DNA from: Urechis unicinctus
Taxonomy: Eukaryota > Annelida > Polychaeta > Xenopneusta > Urechidae
Length of the DNA: 64,000 nucleotides
Reading direction: 5' to 3'
Assembly (NCBI GenBank): GCA_034190875.2
Contig: CM067358.1
Span: 52,886,137-52,950,136, forward strand
Below are positions 12,835 through 32,164 of this stretch, piece after piece. Made by a program: the position numbers and the translations under genes. Under the pieces are notes generated by a model. That model saw nothing but the letters and a program-made list of their open reading frames with translations, made no database searches and was not told the origin of the DNA. Within the stretch, counting starts at the first letter, position 1, and every line of letters starts with the position of its first letter.

Positions 12835-14125
12835 AAGGGTGGCTCTGGCGTCCACGATGCTGCCCTGGTCGTCAAATAGGGATCTCAATGTCAACTGACT
12901 CTCATGGTTGAAGGGTGGATAAGACGTTATAAACGACTCGTGTGGCTGAAGGATTGATCCCATTTTTAATGGCCCCCATAGTGGATCCCGTTGATATTTT
13001 ATCAATAGCCCGCACCCCACCCCCTAAATCGAAGAAAGTATCCTATGTTATGAATGACATTCATGGCTGAAGAGTGAATCCCGTTTTATTGATGGCCCTC
13101 GTAGTTGCAGAGTGTATCCCGTGTTTTAATGACCCTCGTAGTTGCAGAGTGGATCCCGTGATTTAATGACCCTCGTAGTTGCAGAGTGTATCCCATGTTT
13201 TAATGACCCTCGTAGTTGCAGAGTGTATCCCGTGTTTTAATGACCCTCGTAGTTGCAGAGTGGATCCCGTGATTTAATGACCCTCGTAGTTTCGGAGTGT
13301 ATCCCGTGTTTTAATGACCCTCGTAGTTGCAGAGTGTATCCCGTGTTTTAATGACCCTCGTAGTTGCAGAGTGGATCCCGTGATTTAATGACCCTCGTAG
13401 TTGCAGAGTGTATCCCGTGTTTTAATGACCCTCGTAGTTGCAGAGTGGATTCCGTGATTTAATGACCCTCGTAGTTGCAGAGTGGATCCCGTGATTTAAT
13501 GACCCTCGTAGTTGCAGAGTGTATCCCATGTTTTAATGACCCTCGTAGTTGCAGAGTGTATCCCATGTTTTAATGACCCTCGTAGTTGCAGAGTGGATCC
13601 CGTGATTTAATGACCCTTGTAGTTGCAGAGTGTATCCCATGTTTTAATGACCCTCGTAGTTGATCCACGTGTGTATCCCGTGATTTAATGACCCCTCGTA
13701 GTTGCAGTTGCAGTAATCCGTGTATCCCGTGATTTAATGACCCTCGTAGTTGCACAGTGTATCCCGTGTTTTAATGACCCTCGTAGTTGCAGAGTGGATC
13801 CCGTGATTTAATGACCCTCGTAGTTGCATAGTGGATCCCGTGATTTAATGACCCTCGTAGTTGCAGAGTGTATCCCGTGTTATTAATTCACGGTTTAAAC
13901 ATGGATCTGACTTGATAACCCTCATTCTCGAAGAGTGTATCCCGTGCTATGAATAGCCCTCATAGCTGAAGGGTGTATCCCGTGATATTAATTGCCCTTT
14001 GGTTGACGGATGGATCCCCCGTGGTTAGTTAAAGGAGTTTAATTTATAACCATAAAGGTCTAATGTTGGATTCACAGATGTAAATGACTCCAACAGCTGA
14101 AGGTGGATCCCTCGTTAATCTTATT
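12835..14125. repeat. 37-bp tandem satellite with decayed flanks
   Basis: The core at about 13085-13885 has roughly 21 units of 37 bp containing TTTAATGACCCTCGTAGTTG and CAGAGTGTATCCCGTG. The flanks 12835-13085 and 13885-14125 hold older, more diverged relatives, for example GAAGGGTGTATCCCGTGATA, at irregular spacing. Core units fall into two types: GTGTATCC paired with GTGTTTT, and GTGGATCC paired with GTGATTT. The second type carries a GGATCC (BamHI) site. Confidence 0.95.
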
Positions 14126-15681
14126 ACGACCACTTTGTTCAACGAAATGCCACCAATTGTAAAAGTGGGAATCATACATCGATGAAAATGTCTCTTACGC
14201 GTTTCTGTGGAGAGAGCAAAATTGCATAAAGTTAAAATTCCCTTTAGTTCCAGTCGTTATGGGTTAATTAATGCGAATGTCTCCCTATGAGCAATGGCTC
14301 AACGTGTGTAAATGTCTGTCCCGGTTTCAATCAATGAGTGCCATCGTATATTTATGGAGCATTGGTAATAAAACCAATGGATAATACGTGACGAGATCGT
14401 AAACGCTGGGACCTACTGACCATGGTCCATTAGTTGTTGGACCGAACAGCATTGGTGAATGGTGTTCAGACGATTACCCCAGTGAAACCGTCAACAAATT
14501 CAACCATCATGGGATATGTTGGCTGAGCGTCATGGGAGGCTGTTGTTTACCTAGAGGTCACGGGTATCAACCAGCACGTGATTACCCTCATCACTCTGCC
14601 CCATCAGACCGGTCACAGGCCCAGCCACAGAAGGCAGGGGAGAAGCGGGACCAGTCACGACCGGCCATCTTGTTAACTGATAAAGAACAACGACGTATTC
14701 GGTAAACACTCCCCTCCCCCCCCCCCCCCCCCACACACACACCCACGCAACCCCCACATCCCCAAAACAACCTTATTATTCTTTTGTGAATCCTCGTGTA
14801 TACCAACACTCCAGTCACTCTAGCATTTATTGGAGTTATTGACGAAGCCGGGTCTTTGTGCGTTAACCAGCCGTGACTGGGTTTCACTCAATCTTTTGCT
14901 TGGTTGGCTTTTCCGAAATGCTTCTTACGTGCGTGACCACAGCGAATACCAACTGCTGCCCTATCTTTGATGGCGGTCCACCGTGTCCATTAAGGAATTA
15001 TATAAATAGTGTTGATAAAATATGTCATAGCAGAGGCATTAATACGAGATCTTACAGCATGATTGGTCTCACCCGGGAGGTCTATAGGGAGGAATTATGC
15101 TATGGGAAAGAGTGTTGAAGCCCGACGAATACACACAATATTGGTTCAGGGCTACATAAGGCGTTTTCTGGCATCGTATTCAACTTGGTGTCTGGCTAGG
15201 CGCGTAATTCTTTTTGGAAGCGTAGGATAGAGGTCATGACCTGAGTGATAGTGACGGCTTTTCCTGATCACCCAAAATCCCCGAGTGTGAAATTTGTGTC
15301 TGTCTCTTACTGTGAACACAAGGAAATTTAAGTAGGTATTATTGGATTGCATTCCATACGCGATACGTTTTTCTTTATCTTGTTTGTGGTAATTCGACTT
15401 TGGGAAATATATCCCTATGTATTTGATGTGACCATACGCTTTCTCCAGCACAGTAACTTCCTAACTCTCGCATTGTGGCCACACGGAATAGTTTAAAAGC
15501 CAAGACAGTTTCAGCCGGTTCGCTAAACTCTTTTTAAAAACAATTTGTATATTAAGGACAAATGTATTTATTATTTACGCTACCGGTAACCTAACTAGTA
15601 CTCAATTGTTGATGACCACTAGTAGGGCACCTATTGTCCTGACCCACCCTTCATCATAAGGTATCGGATGGCCACCACTGT

Positions 15682-15686
<5 letters not shown>
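14126..15686. other. No gene seen; C/CA simple repeat at 14707-14748
   Basis: A run of about 16 C followed by CACACACACAC is the only distinct structure. Small open frames on both strands lack conserved features. Confidence 0.55.

Positions 15687-15763
<77 letters not shown>
15687..15763. repeat. (TA)n microsatellite
   Basis: A near-pure TA tract with a single phase change around 15733. Confidence 0.95.
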
Positions 15764-15766
<3 letters not shown>

Positions 15767-15844
15767 CATATATAGATCTTTGAGGGAAGTGTTTTTCATA
15801 TAACTTTCATGAGCAAGGAATGCTATCATAACGTAACTACTCTT

Positions 15845-16205
15845 TATGATCAATGGGATGCAACATCAGGTAATGGTTATGGTAATATTGGGGTTTGACG
15901 TCACTTTCAACGAGGATGATTGTGATGCTTGGAAAGCTTCCCATAAGTGCCAGCGCCCACTTGGCACAAACCCGTTGCCCAGACCAGGCTGCGAAACGCA
16001 CGCTGCTGGGACAAAGGTCTACCACGCCACTATTGAGTTACCGGGTTGGGTGCATCCCCTTTCAGAGATGGTACGGCCATTTAACGTGATCATCTGAGTC
16101 ACGGGAGCCAGTCAGATTTTAAGACTTTGGTATTGAACCCACAACCTGTGGGTCGAAAGGCGGTGCAGTGCATTAAACCACGGAAACCAGCTCTGCAACA
16201 TCGGC
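15845..16205 (-). mobile_element. tRNA-derived SINE
   Basis: Read on the minus strand from 16205, the sequence begins AGAGCTGGTTTCCGTGGTTT (A-box-like). About 45 bases later comes GTGGGTTCAATACC (B-box-like, compare GGTTCRANNCC), which is the promoter arrangement of a tRNA-headed SINE. The body continues to about 15850 and includes GTGACGTCAAACCCCAA near its 3' end, a motif I associate with mollusc SINE tails. A one-base poly(A) tail is not seen. Family name not assigned. Confidence 0.65.
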
Positions 16206-17717
<1,512 letters not shown>

Positions 17718-20700
17718 TCAGTGGCATATCCTCTCAGTCAGTTGACGCTACACACAAATGGACATTCAAATGAAATCAATGGGTAATCACAGTGACATTG
17801 GACAATTTATTAGAATATTGAAAAACAGGTACTGGCAATTTTGACATGATTTACTATGATGTTAATTGTAAATTGTAAAGCAAAATGGCTTCACAGAGGT
17901 GAGCACCGTCTCAGTACTCATGGCATGGGTTTAAAAACAATTATTTAATCACTTATATATCTTCCAAACAATTGAAAGTTATGACAAACGCGAATCATGA
18001 TTTACACTGGTGTAGACGTTGTGACACGACGAAATCATAACGTTAAATTTTCCCTTTGTTTTCAATAGAACAGATACAAGGCTATAAAGCCTTTAAACAG
18101 AGTCTCATTTGCCTAGAAACTGAGCCACAACTCCATTCTGAAAAAAGCCTGAACTTATCATATTAGCTTCCTTTATTTGTGGTCTTGATCTTGAAAATAA
18201 GGTCAAGGTCACTGATAACCTATCCAATCTGGGGTCCCATTACAGTGTATATTTGTCTACTAATTGCTTTAAAAAATTTCAATTCTCGAAATGGTTAACA
18301 TTGAACATCCAATTTTTAAAATAAGTTTTTTAATAATAACTCGAGGCCAATGGTCACACCAATAGGATTTTTAGGTTGCATGGATATATTGAGATCATAG
18401 GGGTGCGAGTATTAATTAAGGAGGCTAGCTGGGTTTTTTTTATAAAAGGTAACAAACAGACATTCAGACAGACAAATGAGTAAAAGTTCATGATAATTTC
18501 AGAGGAAAGAAACAATAGAAGATAATTTAAGGTCGACCAAAGTAAGCATTGGGATAAAAGAATAGCTCCTGAAATGTAATGAAAAACTGAGATATTTTTA
18601 AAAACACAGAAAAATAGAATGGTATACAGGGCTAATTAAAGCACTGCCACCATTATTGGCCGTATCAAAATCCTTAGTTTAATCAATGACAATGATACCT
18701 TATGATATAAGCCAATAACTAAATGATAATGTCACAATATGATCACATGCAGTCACTCACCAGGGGTTCCAGTTCCTTTTTGTCTACAAAGTTGAACTGG
18801 GTGACAAAGTAGTAGAAATGCTTGTAACATGTATTGACATGAGGCTCCTGTAACAAACACAACGGGATCAATACAATACAATACAAGGAAGGAGTTTATA
18901 AACAATACAGTACCTCATGACCTTGGGGTTGACCATTATGCAAATTTGTTAGTCCATGTTTCCAACCTTCTGTTTGGTATGATTATTGCGTGTGATCATG
19001 ATGGTGTGATTATAATGGTCAATCACGAAAGTTGTGGTTGAAATGAACAATTATGGATCATCATCAACTTACTGCTCCCATGCCAACCATCTTATCAAAG
19101 TGATGAATATAAACGTGGACAAAAACCCGGAAAAGCCGAGTCAAAATCTTCTTGCAGGTGGCCATGTAATTCCTGGGGAAAGGAACGCCTGAAAAAAGAG
19201 AGGAAAAAAAGCTAATCAACGAGCTTCAGAAACAAACATAATGAATATCCCTCTTGAATTTATCTGGTTGTTGAAAGTGACATCGATAACGCAGTGATTT
19301 TCCAAGGTCATAAAAATAGGAATACATGGATGAATGAAGAATGTCATTGACAGAAACTGATGATGAAATTGTGAATCATTTGAACCTACCACACTTGATG
19401 GGAAATATATCTTCATTATTGATAGAGGATTCCACCCACTCCATTAACAGAGCTATGTATTGCGGTGCTGGCAACTTGGTCGGTTTCTTATACTGGCTCC
19501 CATCTTGCCAGTGGTATTCATATCTACACACACCCGGTACCATTAAATTGAATAACACAGGACGGTGAAAGGAAACTAACAATGTGCATTTAAATATTTC
19601 AGAATTATATGCTCATGAAAAGCCAGTGTTGTGTCTTATTATGTATGTAAGGATCAAATGATCTCTCCTAAAACTCCTTTAAAGCATATCATATTGTAAT
19701 ATGTAGCTCAGCATAAAACATGTCATGTCAAGGTTTAGATTTAACTTTTAACTGCATTTGCAGCGATTTACAAAAAAAGGCATATAAGCCAAATCACATG
19801 TGCTTGACATATTTCCTTGACATAACAGAGTGCAGGCTGGAGTTTATGCACAACTAGTAAACATGATACCCCTTCTCAACGCGACACATCCTGTAACAAC
19901 CAGGATGCATTAGCAACATTATACGTACAGACAGGTCACACTATCATACGCTTGTACACTTTGTACAACACAATATCAGGTTTTAATGTTCACATGACTT
20001 CACTGTTGACATACACATCCAGTAACTTATTAGTGAATACACTGAAGCTGTAAAACTCTCACCAGAATACAACCTAGCACACCTTGCATCATAAAATATT
20101 ACCGAGCACTGAATAAATCATTGCACAGGTGGGTCTACAAGTGGATCCTCTTTGGTAGGAATGACCCTACAACAATCACGTTCCCACACAGACAACACCC
20201 TCAGATTAGAGTTTGAACAAGTTATGTTTACATATGTGCACCCCAGTATACAATCACAGACAAGCACCTACTCTTAACAGTACATTATACCACGCCCTAG
20301 ATACCAGGCATTATCAGGTGAAGTGTTCAAGTCCACACATACCATACCAATCTCATTAACAGCTCCACACTCGACCTTAAACCATGCAACAGCTTGGGAG
20401 TTTTGATTAATAGCCTCCTATATCTTCCTGCTTTTATTTACCACTCAACAGATGTTATCATGAAAGTAAATAACTAATTGAATGTAAGGAGAAATGCAAG
20501 CATGAAGTGAAAAAACAAACAATACCCAAGAATTTACAGCACAGGTGTTTGAAACCTAATGTCAGGTTTCTGAGCACTGAATGGCTAGATCTATACATCA
20601 CACTATCATCCATAACAGATCACTTTATTGCATAAATGTACGGATCAAGCCAATTTGCCAAAAGGACGTTGACATCAAGAGCGTGTGTGATTTTCAACCA

Positions 20701-21395
20701 CATCCATTCATAAGAATCTATTTGCAGGAATTATTGTAAAATATATTGGCCTGCCATTAAGTTAACAGACAACAGAATTGAGGGAGAGAATGAGGAAGAG
20801 ATTACTTACTTGGCACCGCCAGACATTGTGGGGCATGAGGCTTCAGTACAGAACTCAGCAACTACTCCGTAAATCACATTAATTCTGTTGAAGAAGTCCA
20901 CAACTGAAAGCATAACCAACAATAATACTTTAACACAGTCACAAAATACTGATCAGTAAAGAGATGGTTGAAAGCTGACACCAACATTCCATTATCAACT
21001 GTCATGGCTGTGCTTTGCAACTAAGCAAATTTGAAACCAGAGGCATTTGCTTAAATTAAATATATGTTTATTCCAATGGTTTAATTAATCGCTCACCATG
21101 GACAGCGACCCAGTCATTGAGATCCTCGTCTTGTGGCAGCCGAACAACCTGCTTTAGGTCGATACCAGAATGCAGGGAGGCATTTGCCCTCTTGTGCAGA
21201 TCATATCTCAGCGTCCCTTCTGGGAAGTTTTTCTTCTTCTGACGGAAAGTCTGCAAATGATGAGTAAATGTTAGATATTTGTTAATCAAATTAGTATATT
21301 GAGGGCATTTGAAAGAGATAGTACAAAATTTAACAGATCAGCATCAGTAATCTTACCTTGTCTCTGGAGAAGAAGTTTGTAAATCCACTGGCCAT
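17718..21395 (-). CDS. MOB3: MOB kinase activator 3 (MOB3 family)
   Basis: Seven coding exons on the minus strand: 21357-21395, 21097-21250, 20810-20903, 19390-19523, 19073-19188, 18761-18847 and 17718-17747. All junctions are GT-AG and the phases close to 217 residues, the same length as human MOB3A. The start [15 protein letters not shown] aligns with the MOB3 N-terminus. Family signatures include [16 protein letters not shown], the zinc-ligand pair FCTEASC, the H-x4-H in [11 protein letters not shown], and [12 protein letters not shown]. The last exon encodes only RQLTERICH and was placed by phase and similarity to the MOB3 tail. MOB proteins are small adaptors of NDR/LATS-type kinases; MOB3 members are reported to act on MST1/Hippo signalling rather than to activate NDR directly. 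Divergently paired with RUNDC1. Confidence 0.97.
18016..18072. repeat. Short dispersed repeat, copy 1 (in MOB3 3' flank/intron 6)
   Basis: GTGACACGACGAAATCATAA followed by TTTTCCCTTTGTTTTCAATAG closely matches 49811-49863. Nature unknown; no ends are defined. Confidence 0.65.
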
Positions 21396-22300
21396 ATTCG
21401 CTTTGGATCAAAAAACTTAACTCATTCAAACTTGCCACTGAGATATGATAACAGCCTGGGAAGGCTGCAATAAGAATAAATGATAGTGTAATATATCATA
21501 TCATAACAACCAGACAGAACATTTGGTTAAATTAGAGTTGTCCTTTATCGGCAGTGACACCTGCTGGAAATCAATATGGCAAACTGAACAGGACCAGGAA
21601 ATGAGGTCGTAACCTAACATTACCTGTTACAGAATATGTGATCACCCACAGTTGAGGACACAAAGTGAACAACGGGGAAATGTGAAGGAATTTAAAATAA
21701 GAATATCCATAATTTACAACAACAATAAAAGTCATATCAAGAACCTCTGTTCCTGACATCACAAAATGTGTTGGGTTATTTCAATAGAAAAGCACTGATA
21801 CTGTCCACAGCAGAACCATCCATATCATAATTTTACTTTCAATACTCAAACTGTGGAGATTACATGTAACAACAAATATTGGGGCTGGCAAGAGAGTTAG
21901 TTCTAGCAATGGTTTTATGTTTTGAAGAACCATTGCACAAAATTAATGTAGTGGAAATATTTACTCTGATATAGGAGTCACACCAAAGAAATTATGGAAA
22001 CATTATGATTGATTTTTGAATTATGCACTGTGACCCTCTCAGCTGCTCTCTGCATTGTGTTAATCAGTGTATCCTGTTAATCTCTTCACTGGATAAAATC
22101 TACAGTAATTTGAGAAGAAATCACTTACGGTCAGGACCCAGAAATACAGGGGTGAACTTCACGGCTTCTACACTTAGACAAGATGACACACGTTATCTGC
22201 TATGTTACAAGTTCCAAGTCAGCTGGTCAGGAGACAATCAAAAACCTGCCATCAAGTCTTTCGAATCATGAATGGAACGAATTTCGCTCACTCGCTCCGT
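21396..22300 (-). other. MOB3 5' UTR: second exon part (21396-21464) and probable first exon (about 22129-22300)
   Basis: On the minus strand an acceptor TTATTGCAG ends at 21465, so the start codon exon carries about 70 bases of 5' UTR. A consensus donor, CTGACC|GTAAGTGA, lies at 22128 and would end a noncoding first exon starting near 22300. This places the transcription start about 650 bp from the RUNDC1 start codon. The exon pair is inferred from splice signals only. Confidence 0.55.
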
Positions 22301-22675
22301 GCGCAACTGACCCGATTGCAACTTGGTTCAATTCCAATAAGATACAGCACTCGTTATAAATGAATCAATAACATCTGACAGATTATCATAAGTATACAGA
22401 TGCCGAGAAAACACGTTATAAAGTAATTGGAGCTTGTCCATCTGACAACCTGGTTCCGTCATGTACTTCCTGTTATGCTTGTGTGTGCATGAATGAAATA
22501 AATGTCAAATAGAATGCCCTCAATTCTGTATTAATCGGTCATATTACCAAATACTGATGCCATTTAGTTCAAACCGATGATAAATTTACAATTAAATTGA
22601 TAATGTGACCGATGGTAAAAGAAAATAAATTTATTTGGGACCAATTTGTTCATTCATTTCGGTAATACACTAGTA

Positions 22676-22683
22676 TGACGTCA
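22676..22683. promoter_or_regulatory. Full palindromic CRE (TGACGTCA) between divergent genes
   Basis: TGACGTCA, the consensus CREB/ATF site, lies 264 bp upstream of the RUNDC1 start codon and between it and the presumed MOB3 first exon. A palindromic site serves either direction. Function is inferred from motif and position only; I see no TATA box placed to serve either gene. Confidence 0.45.
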
Positions 22684-22946
22684 AGAGAGCCCGTGGGTTG
22701 GATGGGAGAAGCGTAAAAATGTGCATCAAAACGTCAACAAACTTGTTCTTAGATATTTGACATTCTAACTATGGCTTATTCATGGATATACTTTTTACAT
22801 AAGTATATTTGATGCATGAACCTTAATGTATACCACACTAGCGTTCTATCAGTGTATATGCATCTGGACAAGTTCGATTTAATTTGGACGCTGAGACAAG
22901 TTGTCAGGTTTTTTAAGCATCACGATTACCATCTCAAACCGAGAAG

Positions 22947-29482
<6,536 letters not shown>

Positions 29483-32164
29483 TACCCTCAACTGATGACC
29501 AGAGACAGCTGTTTAGCCAGAGAATACGCCTCTGCAGACCGTGATCTTGACACCATACAAACTAGCACAGTTTAATCAATGTTGTAATTGTGGAATATCA
29601 TTGATAGTGTGAAATGCTGAATTCTTTGTAGAATGACAAGTGCTGGGTAGATGAAGGTGAGAGTTTGATTTCAAGTAGAATCATATGGATTTTTTTTAGG
29701 CTGATAGAATAATTATTGTCACAGATGGGGGTTAGATGGTGAATATGGGTGCAGGTATACTAATAGGTAACATTTTAAGTGAAATGTTTATCAAAAAGAA
29801 AAAGAGTCGAGAGCTTGTTTGCTAAGCGATTTTGTCACGAATACCTTGATTTGCAAAGATGATATTTCTCCGTGTAGTTTCCTATGCTGATATTGACCTG
29901 TTTCCTTTAGTGTTATTAATTATATCTGTCAATATCTAATTAATTTATCACAAGGAAGCATTATCTCATGATGACATTATGATTACTGCAAAGTGTCTTG
30001 GTACTAGCCAAAGAAATGTATCCTGAAGTTCTCTGTATAGCTGGGGTGCTGGGTCATCTTTTCCATGTCTGTTTCTATCATCTGATTATGTTTCTTCATG
30101 TAATAATTGTCTGATCTCTCTACATCCCTCAACTGTGTTGAGTTCTTTGTTTCAACTACCTGTCTGTATCATTATTCCATATTTATCTAAGTTTATATAC
30201 ATATATTATACATTTACCTTGGATAGCTTTATTATCCACAGAGTTGATTGATTTCTTGGTTATTCATTTCATTCCATGACAGATGAATAAGTCTTGTATT
30301 GTCTAGTCGCCAGCTGGAAAATGGAAAATTATTTTGAAGTGAATTATTTACCAATGTTTTTCTCTGTACTACCTTTATGCTGAAATATGATTTGCCGTTA
30401 CATCTCATGTTGAGAGGAAATGTGAGTAATAAGGCCAAACTGATAGGGAACAGTTTAGCGGAATTAACAGTGGGATTTCTTATATGATGTTGCAAATATT
30501 GTCCATGTTGCATGCGTGTCCATTTGTGAGAAAGTGTTAGGACTGTAAATTGCATGAAATTCAGGTTGACATGGTTTAGAAAAGTGTGCCTGTATTTCAA
30601 CAACATTCTGTTAACTCTTAACAGAATGAAGTTGAACATCTAACATAAGTAGCTCTTTCAAGGTGATAATACATAAGCCCCAAAGGGTATATTTTTCTAT
30701 GTAAATATTGTTAAGATATTATTGCTGAACTGCTTGGTGTAAATATCAGAGGGTTTTATGTTCCGAATAGTTAGTCATCATCGAGTGTTCAAAAGTTACA
30801 CTGCGCAATATATAACAATGTCAATGACTGCCTACACTTCATCATACTCTTTCCGCGTAGTTTCTCAGAACTCTATTCAAACCCCACATGATCAGCAATA
30901 CTGTATATTCAATGGGGGTTATAGTTGGCCTGAATTCACATGTCAATATATTGCTTGAAATGACCCACATAATGGTGGTATTGCATTGTGGAACAGACTG
31001 TTGAACTTTATGGAGAATTATGTACTTAATTCAGCAATGCTTAGCCTGGTTCTATGATATGTGATTGTGGAGAAATGCTGGAAAGTCAATGAACTTTGGT
31101 ATTATTTCGGTTGGTTGAAAACAGGATTCAATGACTAGTCAATGGCTACTGTCTCATTTACATCTGTTACTTTTGCATAAGTCATCCATTGCATTCCACA
31201 GAGAATAACTTGATTTTCTTGCCAATTCTGGTGAAAATGAATTGAAGTAAAATTTATTTGTATTGAGGATCACTTACAAAGCCAGTATGTTTATGTTAAT
31301 TTATGGCAGACTTAATTCCGTGAGGGATGAAACTCTATGATCTGTATTGAAATATAATTTGTGTTCATTGTTGTGTGTGGAGATAGAAGTGTCCAACTTC
31401 ACTCGTTGTATATCATTGTATATATGGATCTGTTAAATAAGACTAGTGGATGTTGCAATGAGAAAACTGGTGAGTTTGTTGTAATTGGTATTCACAACAC
31501 TTGACCTATCCCAACCCCACCCCATTATTCCAAAGAACGTAACAGCCTAATCTTTCATTTAAATTTGCCGAAAGGTTGTCTCACAAAAGCTGTTCCCCAC
31601 TTGATCAATGCCTATTTTTCAGTGAGGCAAGTATTTTGACTGAACAGGAACAAACTTCAAACATATTTTGATTTTTTTTATACAGAAAGATAAACACAAA
31701 AGAATGATCCTCTGTAATTTTCACACCTTACTAATATCATTCATATATATGATATAACCTCACAAAGGTTCTCAGCTTGATGTATTTTGTTTACAGCAAA
31801 TTAACTACCCAACAACAAACTTCAAACAGCGTGACAAATTAGGCAACAGAGATAAGTGACCCGACATGTTTGCCTCCCATGCACCTCAGTGTCAAACAAT
31901 ATCAGTGGAATCATTTGTTAACAATCAGCAGCAATGACATTCTTAACTGAAGACCTCATTAGAATTATTCAGTTGGCAAATATCCCTATCTACATCTTCA
32001 CAAATTCTTATATGACCTAGTACCTTTTCTTTTGGTCCAGGCTGTTCAATGATGTGTGGTTTGTCTTAATGGGTTCCGGAATATGAACAACAGATGCACT
32101 CAGAACCCTGTCATAATGCCCAAGTACCAAAGTATCAAAATACCTGTGGTGGTAAATATCATTC
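29483..32164. other. RUNDC1 3' UTR and RUNDC1-P450 interval
   Basis: RUNDC1 (plus) and the P450 (minus) converge here. The sequence is AT-rich, unique-looking and without coding signal. The 3' ends of both transcripts must lie here, but I could not place polyadenylation sites with confidence. Confidence 0.6.

Noticed and set aside
13085-13885. Regular array that superficially resembles a CRISPR
   Set aside because: Units abut without unique spacers and the window is clearly animal nuclear DNA; it is a tandem satellite.
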